A stretch of DNA of 14,265 nucleotides from CAZCTC01 sp964501335. GTDB lineage: Bacteria; Chloroflexota; Anaerolineae; B4-G1; SLSP01. The position numbers and the translations under genes were made by a program. Below are positions 7,161-14,223 of this stretch, in pieces (the first letter of the stretch is position 1; every line of letters starts with the position of its first letter). Where the stretch lies: assembly GCA_964501335.1 (NCBI GenBank), contig CAZCTC010000121.1, forward strand, positions 1-14,265, written 5' to 3'. The notes below the pieces were generated by a model. It was not told the DNA's origin and did not search any database. It saw only the letters and a list, made by a program, of their open reading frames with translations.

Positions 7161-7301
7161 CCTTGTGCGGGTGAGGAGGATTTCTCAAAGAGGTGCAACG
7201 CACTCTGATCTGCAATGACAGGCGGTTTGCTTTCAGGTTGAGTCGTTTGAATCGTCGGTTTGAGGGATAGAAAGTGCGTCACACCTTTGGGCAGGCTATT
7301 T

Positions 7302-9797
7302 TTAGGACAGAGCCCGCGCAGCAGTGCGGATCAGGGGGACGGGGTCGTTTCGCGTAGTCAAGAGAGCGGCGCGGGCAGCGGGATCGTCGAACCGGGCGAG
7401 AGCTTGCAGAGCGCGGTAGCGCAGGCGGATGTGCGGCGAAGTAAGGGCCCGGCACAGCGGCTCGACGGCGCGAGGGTCGCCGATGCGGCCGAGAATCCAG
7501 GCAGCGCGGCTGCGGAGGTCGAAATCCGGGGCGTTTTCCAGCAGCTCCAGCAGGGGGGCGACGGCCGGCTTTCCGATGCGGGCGAGGCCGCCCAGGGTCC
7601 ACCGATAGCGGGCGTAATTCTTTTCCGGCAGGATGTGCAGGAAGAGTTCCAGAGAGCGGGGATCGCCGATATGGCTGAGGCCGCGGAGGGTGATCTGCTG
7701 CTGATTGGGGGTGCCGGTTTCCAGAACCCGGATGAAGATATCGTAAGTTCGGGGATCACCGGTGCGGCTCAACCCGGCCAGGTCGCGGGTGTAGATATTG
7801 GCGATTTCCCAGGTTGAGCGGGAAGCGAGGTTGTCGAGGATGTATTTAATGCCGCAGGGATTGCCCAGGGCAATAAGCGCTCTGGCGAGAGTATCACGAA
7901 GGCGCAGGTCGCTTTCGAAGATTTCAAGCAGAGGAGCGAGGGCTTCTTGCGCGTGAAGGTTGCCCAGGGCTTCGGCGATGAACCAGATATCGCCTTCGTT
8001 GTCGCTGTAGAACGCCTCTTTGAGGAGTTCCAGCAGTGGTGGGACAGCCCGCCGATCGTGGAGCCAGCCCAATGCCTCGATGACCCCCATGCGGATCTGG
8101 TAATTTTCCAGGATGGGGTGGTCCAGGCATTCCAGCAGCCGGGGGACGACGGTTTTATTGTGGGTTTGGACCAACGAGATGGCGATGTGATACCCCCGGT
8201 TCTGGTGTTCTTCAACCAGCATTTTAAAGAGCGGTTCGGCGGCGCGGGGATCACCCCTCTGGCCCAGCGCGATGGCGGCCTCTTGATGAAGGGATTGGTC
8301 CTGGAGGGCGGCGAAGAGCCCCTCGCGGCTTTCCGGGTCGGAGTGATAGCGCAAGATCCCGAGGGCTGCGCTTCGTGTCGTGAGCGAGCGATGCTGCAGC
8401 TGGGCGATCAGAATCCGGCGAGCTTCGGGGCCGGGCGTTCGTTCCAGGGCGCGCAGGGCGGCGAGCTGGATCTTTTCATTTTCGTGCTCCAGGACCTTTT
8501 GGAAGATGGGGGCATAGCGGGGCTCTTGTAAGCGGCCCAGGGTCTGCACGGCGAGGTCGCGGAGGTGGAAGGGGGGGCTTTGCAGCAGGTCGAGGAGCGG
8601 CGCTTCCAGGACTGTCGGTCCTAAGGCGGCCAGGGCCTGGCTGGCTTCGTCGTTGTTCAGCGGCGGGCCGGTGTGGATGATTTGCAGCAATTGGGGCAGG
8701 GCGCCCGGTCCACGGTGGGCCAGGATGACGAATCCGGCCGTGCGGACACGTTCCGAAGAATCCCGGAGGATTTTGCGCAGCAGGGCATCGTCAAATAACG
8801 TTTCGTCGATCCGGCTGAGGAGTTGAACGGCATAAAACCGGTGTTCCGGTACCCGCATATTAATTTTCTTGAGCAGCGGCGGGATCATCGCCCGGGTGGG
8901 ATGTAAAAGGAGGATGTTTAGCGCGTTCCAGGGGATGGGGGGCGTTGAAGAGAAGAGGGTTGCGAGCAGCGGTTCCAGGCTGCGTTCATCCCAGGGCCGG
9001 TTGCAGGCTGCCTGGAACCGTATTTCAGAGTTGCTGTCGTTCAGGGCTTCGGTGAGGGCGGCGATCACTTCGGGAAATTGGGTGCGCCAGCCCAGCGCGT
9101 TCACGGCGGCGAGGCGGACGGCGGGATCGGGATCGCTGAAGCCGGAAAAGAAGGGATGCAACGATTCATAAGGCAGCGAATGCGGTTTTAGCATATCGAA
9201 GGCTTTTTTGCGGATTTCCGGCAGGGGATGCCGGGCGGCAGCGGCCAGGGCTTGGGGTGAGATGCTCTGAAGCAGGTCAATGATCTGATTGTAGTTGTCG
9301 GCGGGGGCATGATCCAGGTAGGTCAGCAGGGCCGGCACGGTGAGGGTAGGATCTTTCCTTCTTAAAATCCAGGCGGCGGCGGCTATGACGGACCGGTCTG
9401 GATCATGTAGCGCGTGGAGCCAGGGGGCCGTTTCTGAGGGGGCGGAAAGGTTGCCGATTTCGTTGATGGTGGCTTTACGGATTTCCGCCCGGGGATCGTC
9501 GAGCAGCGGGTAGAGCGGCGCGATGCCTTCCAGTCGGCGGAGGGCGCGGATAACGGTCTTGGTATTTGGAACCTCCGCCTGCTGCAGGAGCTTTCGTAAC
9601 GGATTTACCGCCCGGCGGTCTCCGATCTTTCCCAGGGCGATGACGGCATAGTTTGCAGTTTGGGGATCGGAGTTGTTCAGGGCCCGGATCAACGGTTCCA
9701 CGGCGGCCGCGCCCGAGTGGATGAGGCCGATCAGGGCGCGCCGGGCCGGGCGGCCGGGGTGGCTGAGTTGGGCGATCAAGGCGGCAATTTCATCCAT
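7302..9797 (-). CDS. long HEAT-repeat (PBS-lyase-type) scaffold protein
   Basis: An 831-residue protein made almost wholly of HEAT repeats of about 31 residues. The recurring pattern is 'GDPRAVEPLLxALxDxxxxVRxxAAxALGxIG', clearest at residues 20-75 (AVEPLIRAL, AVIALGKIGDRRAVNPLRKLL) and in the last 200 residues (GLARIGKPAVAPLLELL, ILGRIGDPRAVEPLCRAL). By length it would hold about 25 repeats, forming a solenoid. Such repeats bind proteins or, in phycobilin lyases, chromophores; here nothing points to an enzyme. No signal peptide or membrane segment. I chose the ATG at 9797 (MDEIAALIAQL), where the repeats start, over an upstream ATG at 9917 whose 40 extra residues do not look like protein. 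The start is weakly supported by AAGAGAG and by a good -10 box 34 bases upstream. Its stop codon at 7302 lies directly against the repeat block. Confidence 0.88.
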   Translation of the reverse strand: MDEIAALIAQLSHPGRPARRALIGLIHSGAAAVEPLIRALNNSDPQTANYAVIALGKIGDRRAVNPLRKLLQQAEVPNTKTVIRALRRLEGIAPLYPLLDDPRAEIRKATINEIGNLSAPSETAPWLHALHDPDRSVIAAAAWILRRKDPTLTVPALLTYLDHAPADNYNQIIDLLQSISPQALAAAARHPLPEIRKKAFDMLKPHSLPYESLHPFFSGFSDPDPAVRLAAVNALGWRTQFPEVIAALTEALNDSNSEIRFQAACNRPWDERSLEPLLATLFSSTPPIPWNALNILLLHPTRAMIPPLLKKINMRVPEHRFYAVQLLSRIDETLFDDALLRKILRDSSERVRTAGFVILAHRGPGALPQLLQIIHTGPPLNNDEASQALAALGPTVLEAPLLDLLQSPPFHLRDLAVQTLGRLQEPRYAPIFQKVLEHENEKIQLAALRALERTPGPEARRILIAQLQHRSLTTRSAALGILRYHSDPESREGLFAALQDQSLHQEAAIALGQRGDPRAAEPLFKMLVEEHQNRGYHIAISLVQTHNKTVVPRLLECLDHPILENYQIRMGVIEALGWLHDRRAVPPLLELLKEAFYSDNEGDIWFIAEALGNLHAQEALAPLLEIFESDLRLRDTLARALIALGNPCGIKYILDNLASRSTWEIANIYTRDLAGLSRTGDPRTYDIFIRVLETGTPNQQQITLRGLSHIGDPRSLELFLHILPEKNYARYRWTLGGLARIGKPAVAPLLELLENAPDFDLRSRAAWILGRIGDPRAVEPLCRALTSPHIRLRYRALQALARFDDPAARAALLTTRNDPVPLIRTAARALS

Positions 9798-9830
9798 GAT
9801 TGTAGCTCTCTTGGGTTTGTGATGTTTTCT

Positions 9831-9836
9831 ATTATA
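9831..9836 (-). promoter_or_regulatory. candidate -10 element (TATAAT) for the HEAT-repeat gene
   Basis: On the minus strand GGATTATAATAG contains a perfect TATAAT; 33 bases separate it from the ATG at 9797. The same GGATTATAATA core sits at almost the same distance from the kinase gene (14018-14023). No good -35 hexamer is seen. Sequence-based call only. Confidence 0.45.
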
Positions 9837-9944
9837 ATCCTTTAGCGGGAAGTAGACAGAAAGATGGGAAACGTGAAACGTAACCGGAGATTCTTTGCAG
9901 AGATGCGCCGCCGGCATCGAGGTGAGGGGGAGGGCTTAGAAGGT

Positions 9945-10315
9945 GTCGCCGGGGCGGCTCTGAAAAAGGCCGTGTTTTGGTGCGCAGGCCCTCACCCCTG
10001 CCCCTCTCCCTTGTTTTGTTGTTAAGTAGCGACGCGATTTGAGTTGATGCGTTGTAGGGTGTAGCCGCGAGCGATGCGGGAGGGAGAGGGGTAAGAGAAT
10101 GTCGCCGGAGCGGCTCTGGAAAGGGGCCAAAGAAAGTAGCCAGCTTGTGTTGCTCTGGAAAAAGCCGTGTTTTCGGCGGCTTTCTGAAGCCGCCGAAAAC
10201 ATAAACAAAAAAACTCTCTCCCCCGATCCTGCGCGGCGTATCTTACAGGGAAAGGGCTATTTGCGGGGCGCTACAAGGCTGGGGCCATATTATAGAGGCC
10301 TATTTTCAAGACAGG
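9945..10315 (+). repeat. composite repeat element, copy 2, upstream of the WD40 gene
   Basis: Copy 2 of the element at 6888. It has a box at 9945 that runs from its left hairpin arm into GGCCCTCACCCC, then CCCCTCTCCC and its complement, a second box at 10101 (again 156 bases on), a short stretch not found in copy 1 (about 10128-10148), a partial box at 10149, the hairpin (10167-10202), AAACAAAAAAACTCTCTCCC, GCGCGGCG, and the tail TTTGCGGGGCGCTACAAGG (10260-10315) shared with 1-56. The tail ends 17 bases before the WD40 start codon. The frame is open through this stretch, but it is repeat DNA and I do not count it as coding. It fills most of the 9798-10332 interval; the rest holds the HEAT-gene promoter candidate and an AAGTAGACAG word at 9850. 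Confidence 0.8.
10167..10202. repeat. 16-bp hairpin of the element family, loop TCTG
   Basis: Left arm GTGTTTTCGGCGGCTT (10167-10182), loop TCTG, right arm AAGCCGCCGAAAACAT (10187-10202); all 16 positions pair, one as G-T. Relative to the hairpin at 7071 the stem has four interior changes, each matched on the other arm. The stem is the same as that of the inverted copy at 14163-14198. Confidence 0.85.
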
Positions 10316-10332
10316 TTAAACGAGAGGAAACG

Positions 10333-12675
10333 ATGAAGAAACAAGATTTTAAGGGTGATTCCAGTCTTTCTCCTATCGAACAGTTACCTGATTTTTCGAC
10401 GTTGTATGCCGATTTAAAACAATGGGGCATCGATGCTTATCTGAAGGCTCTGGGCGATCCGGAGCTGCCGGAATTGCAGATTTTGCGCCGGACGCTGGAG
10501 ATGTCACGAAGGGTGTTGGGGAAAGAGCCGCAGCAGCTGGCTGGGCATTTGATCGGGCGGCTGGGCGGAAATTCAAATCCGGCCGTCGTTCGTCTCCTGG
10601 ACGAGGCCCGAGCCGGTTCGGATCAGCCCTGGCTTTGTCCTCTTTTTCCCTCGCTCGAACCTGTCGATGGGCCGTTGCGCCATGTGCTGCAAGGGCATCG
10701 GGATTTTGTGGGCTCCATTGTCTTTTTGCCTGACAGCCGGCGGTTTGTCTCAGCTTCGGAAGATGGGACGATGCGGGTGTGGCATGCGGAAGATGGGGTA
10801 CAGTTGCACATCTTGAGAGAGCATAACGGGCCGATCAATGTGCTGACGCTGGCGCCGCAGGGAGATAAGCTCTATTCCGGCGGGGATGATCGGACGATCC
10901 GGGTGTGGGATGTGAACAACTGGACGGTCACGCAGGTCTGGAAGCGCCATAAGGGCTTTGTGCGGGATCTTTCCCTTACGGCCAACGGCAAGAAACTGCT
11001 TTCCTGTTCGGAGGACGGGACGGTGAAGGTGTTGTCGGCGGTAACGGGGAAAACGCGGCGGGTGCTGCGAGGCCATGATGTGTGGGTCAATGCGGTGGTG
11101 GTCACGCCGGGCGGCGAGCTGGCGATCTCTTCGGCGCTTAACAATGATCTCAAGTCCTGGGATCTGCGGAATTTTGTGGAGCTGGCGCCCTTTTTCCAGA
11201 GCGAGGGTCGGGAATTTACACGGGTTTTGTTTCAAGGGATTTTTATCGGTGCGAAAAACGAAGGTTCGGTGGGCCATGAGAACTATGCGGTCAAGCTGGC
11301 GCTTTCGCCGGACGGCAGCAAGCTCTATTCCATCGAGCATGAGTTGATTGAATGGGATGTGGCGACGCGGGCGCAATTGCGAAGGATGCCGGCTCATACG
11401 GATTCGATGCAATCGCTGGCCATTTCGCCGGATGGGCGGTATGCAGCGACCGGCGCAGAGGATATCAAGGTATGGGATTTGACGTTGGATCAGCCGATTG
11501 CTACTTTGACGGGGCATACAGAGGCTGTCTATTCGGTGGCTTTTTCGCCGGATATGCGTTGGCTGGTTTCGGGATCGAAGGATACGACGATTCGGGTGTG
11601 GGATTTGCAGCAGGTGTTGCAGAGCCGTCCTTCGGCCTTGAATGTGTCGGTGCGGGATTGGGCTGTTTCTGACGATGGGCAGCTGGCGTTGAGCGGCTCC
11701 AACGATGGTCAGGCCCGGCTGTGGGATCTGGCGACCGGACAGCTGCTTTTCACGTTGACGGGACATGTCGGCCGGTTTGTCGAGGCCCGGGGTTTTCGGG
11801 AGGGGGGTAAGCTGGCGTTGACCAGTTCCCATAACGGCGAGTTGATTTTGTGGGATACGCAGACGGGGCTGCCGACTCTTTATCTTCGCCATCCTACCGA
11901 CAAGGATTACTGGATCGATTCGGTGGATTGGACGCCGGACGGCCACTATGCTCTGGTGGGCAGTGTGAGCCGGTCGACGGTGAAGTGGGAGTTGCGGTCC
12001 GGGGCGGAGCCGGAGGTGCTGGAGCGGTCGGCTGATTTCGGCCATGTGGCGCTTTCTCCCGACGGTAAATATGCGGCGGCAGGTTCCTATGGCGAAAGTA
12101 AGGACCCGGCTTCTCCGTTGCAGGTCTGGGATTTTGCTTCGGGGAAGCTGTTGTGGGAGTTTTTGCCTCCTCCAGTGTCCGGCGAGCATATCTATTTCAA
12201 TCAGGTGAAATTCACGCCGGCGGGAGATATGCTGGTGGCTGCGACTTCTCTGGGGAGTCTCTATCTCTTTGATCCGGCCAGGGGGGAGGTGCTTTCGCAG
12301 TGGGCGGCGCATCATAAGGCGTATATCACTAAGATGCATTTCTGTCCCGATGGGACTTTGTGGACGGCGGCGACTTGCAAGGGTGAGTTGCTGGAGATGC
12401 GGCGCTGGGATCTGGGGATGGGAGCTGCGTTGCGTAAGCTGACCGGACGCCGGAAGGAAAAGATTTATTCGCCCTGTTTCTCTAAGGACGGGCGGTATGC
12501 GGTTTATTCGGCCAAGGGGACTCTGGTGCTGTGGGATTTGGAGCGGGATGTGGAGCTGGCTTCTTTCCACGGCGACAGCGATGAGATTTACGAAGGGGTC
12601 ATTTCTTCGGACAATCGGTTGATCCTGGCGGCTGAGAGCCGGAGAAAGGTGCATGTTCTTAAGGTGATGAAATAA
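10333..12675 (+). CDS. WD40 double-propeller protein with STAND-type linker but no NTPase
   Basis: A 780-residue protein. Start at ATG 10333, with GAGAGGAAAC just upstream; the frame is open further upstream only through repeat DNA. Residues 10-115 are helical and include LAGHLIGRLGG, VVRLLDEARAG and WLCPLFPSLEPVDGPLRHVL, the kind of segment that in STAND (NB-ARC/NACHT-like) proteins of filamentous bacteria links the NTPase part to WD40 repeats. From residue 120 I count about 14 WD units, ending at VW150, VWD191, 234, SWDL276, WD341, VWDL380, VWDL422, LWDL463, LWD507, WEL552, VWD599, LFD646, WDL692 and LWDL734. Fourteen fits two seven-bladed propellers. No Walker motif, TIR, caspase, kinase or membrane segment is present. 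It is probably a cytoplasmic protein-binding sensor or scaffold. The HEAT-like gene follows after 9 bases, so the two are likely one operon. Confidence 0.9.
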   Translation: MKKQDFKGDSSLSPIEQLPDFSTLYADLKQWGIDAYLKALGDPELPELQILRRTLEMSRRVLGKEPQQLAGHLIGRLGGNSNPAVVRLLDEARAGSDQPWLCPLFPSLEPVDGPLRHVLQGHRDFVGSIVFLPDSRRFVSASEDGTMRVWHAEDGVQLHILREHNGPINVLTLAPQGDKLYSGGDDRTIRVWDVNNWTVTQVWKRHKGFVRDLSLTANGKKLLSCSEDGTVKVLSAVTGKTRRVLRGHDVWVNAVVVTPGGELAISSALNNDLKSWDLRNFVELAPFFQSEGREFTRVLFQGIFIGAKNEGSVGHENYAVKLALSPDGSKLYSIEHELIEWDVATRAQLRRMPAHTDSMQSLAISPDGRYAATGAEDIKVWDLTLDQPIATLTGHTEAVYSVAFSPDMRWLVSGSKDTTIRVWDLQQVLQSRPSALNVSVRDWAVSDDGQLALSGSNDGQARLWDLATGQLLFTLTGHVGRFVEARGFREGGKLALTSSHNGELILWDTQTGLPTLYLRHPTDKDYWIDSVDWTPDGHYALVGSVSRSTVKWELRSGAEPEVLERSADFGHVALSPDGKYAAAGSYGESKDPASPLQVWDFASGKLLWEFLPPPVSGEHIYFNQVKFTPAGDMLVAATSLGSLYLFDPARGEVLSQWAAHHKAYITKMHFCPDGTLWTAATCKGELLEMRRWDLGMGAALRKLTGRRKEKIYSPCFSKDGRYAVYSAKGTLVLWDLERDVELASFHGDSDEIYEGVISSDNRLILAAESRRKVHVLKVMK

Positions 12676-12684
12676 GGAGCAGCT

Positions 12685-13311
12685 ATGGGCATTTTAAATC
12701 AGCTTTCATGCAAAACGGGAGATTCCAGCGGAGCTTCGAATCGGACTGTAGCCGGACAGTGTCTGGAGCATCCGGAATGGTTGCCTGAGATTGTGGCGGG
12801 GTTGGGGAGCCGGGATGATGCGATGGTGGCGGATTGCGCTGAGGTGATGACGGAGGTGGCGAAGGTGCAACCGGCTTATATTGCGCCCTATGCCGGGGCT
12901 TTGGTGCCCTGTTTGATGCATCGTAAAACGCGGGCGCGGTGGGAGGCCATGCATGCTCTGGCCCTGGTGACGTTTTTGGCGCCGGAGGTGGTGGGGGGAT
13001 CGCTTCATCTCCTTCAAGAGATTGTGGAAGGGGATTCGAGCGTGATTGTGCGGGACTATGGCGTGGATGCGATTGCGAATTATGCCGGCATAAGCGGGGA
13101 GAAGGCGCGGGAGGTTTATCCTTTTCTGGTCAGTGTGTTGGATTTATGGAATGGTAAGCAGGCCGGGCATGCCTTGCGGGGATTGTTAAATGTGGTGCGG
13201 AACGCGCCGGAGTTGCGAGTTGAGGTGCATGAAGTAGCCGTACAGCAGTATGAGCGTACGAAAGGTGTGATACGCAAAGCGGCGCGGGAATTAATGTCGG
13301 CCACGGCTTGA
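12685..13311 (+). CDS. HEAT-like repeat protein, operon partner of the WD40 protein
   Basis: A 208-residue, mostly helical protein. The ATG at 12685 follows AGGAGC with good spacing and lies 9 bases after the WD40 stop, which argues for co-translation. The chain reads as four to five HEAT/ARM-like units: about 23-60 (AGQCLEHPEWLPEIVAGL), 62-95 (PAYIAPYAGALVPCLMHRKT), 96-130 (ARWEAMHALALVTFLAPEVV), 131-165 (VIVRDYGVDAIANYAGI) and 166-208. The strings 'TRARWEAMHALALV' and 'SVIVRDYGVDAIANYA' recall a conserved family of stand-alone HEAT-repeat proteins in Chloroflexota and Firmicutes; that is from memory. No catalytic motif, signal peptide or membrane segment. Its job is unknown; pairing with a large WD40 scaffold suggests the two bind each other or a common target. 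Confidence 0.8.
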   Translation: MGILNQLSCKTGDSSGASNRTVAGQCLEHPEWLPEIVAGLGSRDDAMVADCAEVMTEVAKVQPAYIAPYAGALVPCLMHRKTRARWEAMHALALVTFLAPEVVGGSLHLLQEIVEGDSSVIVRDYGVDAIANYAGISGEKAREVYPFLVSVLDLWNGKQAGHALRGLLNVVRNAPELRVEVHEVAVQQYERTKGVIRKAARELMSATA

Positions 13312-13319
13312 GGGAAAAT

Positions 13320-13362
13320 TATATTTTCGGGCGTGCCTTTTTGAGGGACGCCCGAAAATATA
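13320..13362. terminator. hairpin between convergent genes
   Basis: ATATTTTCGGGCG (13321-13333) and its exact complement CGCCCGAAAATAT (13349-13361), extended by one T-A pair on each side, with C-G pairs nearer the loop. It lies 8 bases after the HEAT-like stop (13311) and 6 bases before the kinase gene's stop (13369), a natural shared 3'-end position. On the minus strand AATTTTCC follows, giving a short U-run; on the plus strand only ATCTTTG. Like the others it starts T-rich and ends A-rich. Confidence 0.6.
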
Positions 13363-13368
13363 TCTTTG

Positions 13369-13983
13369 CTAGAAATTTTTTAGGAATTCCTCTACTGTCA
13401 GATCGGGGTTATGGTGGATTTCGTAGGGGATGACGACATGGCTGATCTCGCGGTAGAGCTTTTCCCGGTAGGCGAGCAGTTGAGGATAGCAGCGGGTGAA
13501 GGTGGCTTGCGGTTCTTCGCCCGGGAGGGGCTGGTACAGGTCTCCCCAGAGGACCGGAGCCGGGTTTGATAGATAGGCCTGCAACATGGTTTCATGGACG
13601 GCGGGGGTGATGGCCAGGTAGACGACGCGGGTCTGGCGGCGGAGTTCGGTCAGGATGGCGGGTGAGGTGTAGATGACGCTGCCGGTGGTGTCGATGACGG
13701 TGTGGGGCTCAGGGGCGGGGGCGTTCAGGCTGGACAGGACTTCGTGCATGACGTGGATTTCGTGCTCTAGATAGTTTTGGGCCCGCCCGGTATATTTTTC
13801 CTCATAGGGCATGCCCATCCATTCGCCCATGTTGAAGGGTTCGTCGGCCGGGAGGCCGGCTTCGACGATCAGCCGTTGGGCGATGATGTTGTCGCAGCCG
13901 AAACGGCGGAAGCCGGCGTCGGCCAGTTTCTGGGACCAGTAGCTTTTCCCCGTTCCGGACATTCCGATCAGTGCTATGTTCAT
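13369..13983 (-). CDS. P-loop kinase, shikimate-kinase-like
   Basis: A 204-residue protein, a little longer than typical shikimate kinase (about 170). Walker A is GMSGTGKS (7-14). FGCDNII (28-34) lies where shikimate-kinase relatives have FxDxD, and VIDTTGSVIY (96-105) where they have the glycine-rich Walker-B-like strand. AYREKLYREISHVVI (171-185) resembles the C-terminal 'R.PLY.E.AD' lid region. The middle part (EWMGMPYEEKYTGRAQNYLE) is different, so the substrate is probably not shikimate; a small-molecule or nucleotide kinase is the safer statement. Cytoplasmic. GAGAGG lies a few bases before the ATG and a TATAAT sits at 14018-14023. It is the only gene of its strand here and converges on the WD40/HEAT operon. 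Confidence 0.82.
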   Translation of the reverse strand: MNIALIGMSGTGKSYWSQKLADAGFRRFGCDNIIAQRLIVEAGLPADEPFNMGEWMGMPYEEKYTGRAQNYLEHEIHVMHEVLSSLNAPAPEPHTVIDTTGSVIYTSPAILTELRRQTRVVYLAITPAVHETMLQAYLSNPAPVLWGDLYQPLPGEEPQATFTRCYPQLLAYREKLYREISHVVIPYEIHHNPDLTVEEFLKNF

Positions 13984-14017
13984 TTTGCCTCTCTATGCTT
14001 TTGATATGTGCCGGGAT

Positions 14018-14023
14018 ATTATA
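14018..14023 (-). promoter_or_regulatory. candidate -10 element (TATAAT) for the kinase gene
   Basis: Minus-strand GGATTATAATATCC contains a perfect TATAAT; 34 bases separate it from the ATG at 13983, nearly the same as for the HEAT-repeat gene (33). No convincing -35 box is seen. The upstream region to about 14090 is AT-rich, unlike the rest of the window, which fits a promoter. Confidence 0.45.
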
Positions 14024-14084
14024 ATCCATGTTGAGTTGTTTTTTATTTCTTGACCTTTACGTTTGTTCATTAACTTTGATTAAA

Positions 14085-14223
14085 AACGGTTTTTAGCGTC
14101 CCGCAGATGATTTTTCCCGGGCAGATACGACGCGCGGGATGGGGGAGAGAGTCTTTTTGTTTATGTTTTCGGCGGCTTCAGAAAGCCGCCGAAAACATGG
14201 GCTTTTTTTCCAGACTAACGTAA
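14085..14223 (-). repeat. hairpin-element copy in inverted orientation, upstream of the kinase gene
   Basis: Read on the minus strand this gives GTTAGTCTGG, AAAAAAAGCCC, the hairpin (14198-14163), AAACAAAAAGACTCTCTCCC, GCGCGTCGTATCT and CTGCGGGACGCTA, which is the same order as at 10150-10275. The box variant GTTAGTCTGG is the one at 4141. The copy points towards the kinase gene, as copy 2 points towards the WD40 gene. Positions 14224-14265 show nothing I can name. Confidence 0.75.
14163..14198. repeat. perfect 16-bp hairpin of the element family, loop CAGA (TCTG on minus)
   Basis: ATGTTTTCGGCGGCTT (14163-14178), loop CAGA, exact complement (14183-14198). The stem is the same as at 10167-10202, apart from the first base of that copy, and the loop is its reverse complement, as expected for an inverted copy. 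Confidence 0.85.

Larger units (their letters stand above)
6888..7179 (+). repeat. composite repeat element, copy 1
   Basis: Positions 6888 to about 7069 align without gaps to 9945 to about 10126 (constant offset 3057) with roughly a dozen mismatches. Inside, a 42-base box (GTCGCCGGGGCGG, then TCTGGAAAAGGCCATG and a TTTT(G/C)GTGCGCA arm) occurs twice, at 6888 and 7044, period 156. The first occurrence stops after the left hairpin arm and runs into GGCCCTCACCCC. Between the two boxes lies a segment bounded by CCCCTCTCCC (6944-6953) and its complement GGGAGAGGGG (7025-7034). The second box has the full hairpin (7071-7106). CCTCACCC (6933) and GGGTGAGG (about 7170) form an outer inverted pair, as at the ends of a small non-autonomous mobile element. 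No protein is encoded. Position 7180 to the HEAT gene stop holds nothing I can name. Confidence 0.8.

Noticed and set aside
6532..7282. Several minus- and plus-strand frames through the repeat block
   Set aside because: They consist of translated repeats and N; the same peptide strings recur wherever the element occurs.
9797..9917. Upstream start for the HEAT-repeat protein
   Set aside because: The extra 40 residues have no HEAT pattern and would cover the TATAAT promoter candidate.
10099..10332. N-terminal extension of the WD40 protein by 78 residues
   Set aside because: The stretch is repeat-element DNA including the hairpin and the tail shared with 1-56; a proper Shine-Dalgarno lies before the ATG at 10333.
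10750..12654. 634-codon open frame antisense to the WD40 gene
   Set aside because: A shadow frame caused by GC-rich codon use; the WD40 repeats on the plus strand are unmistakable and the antisense product is basic, low-quality sequence.
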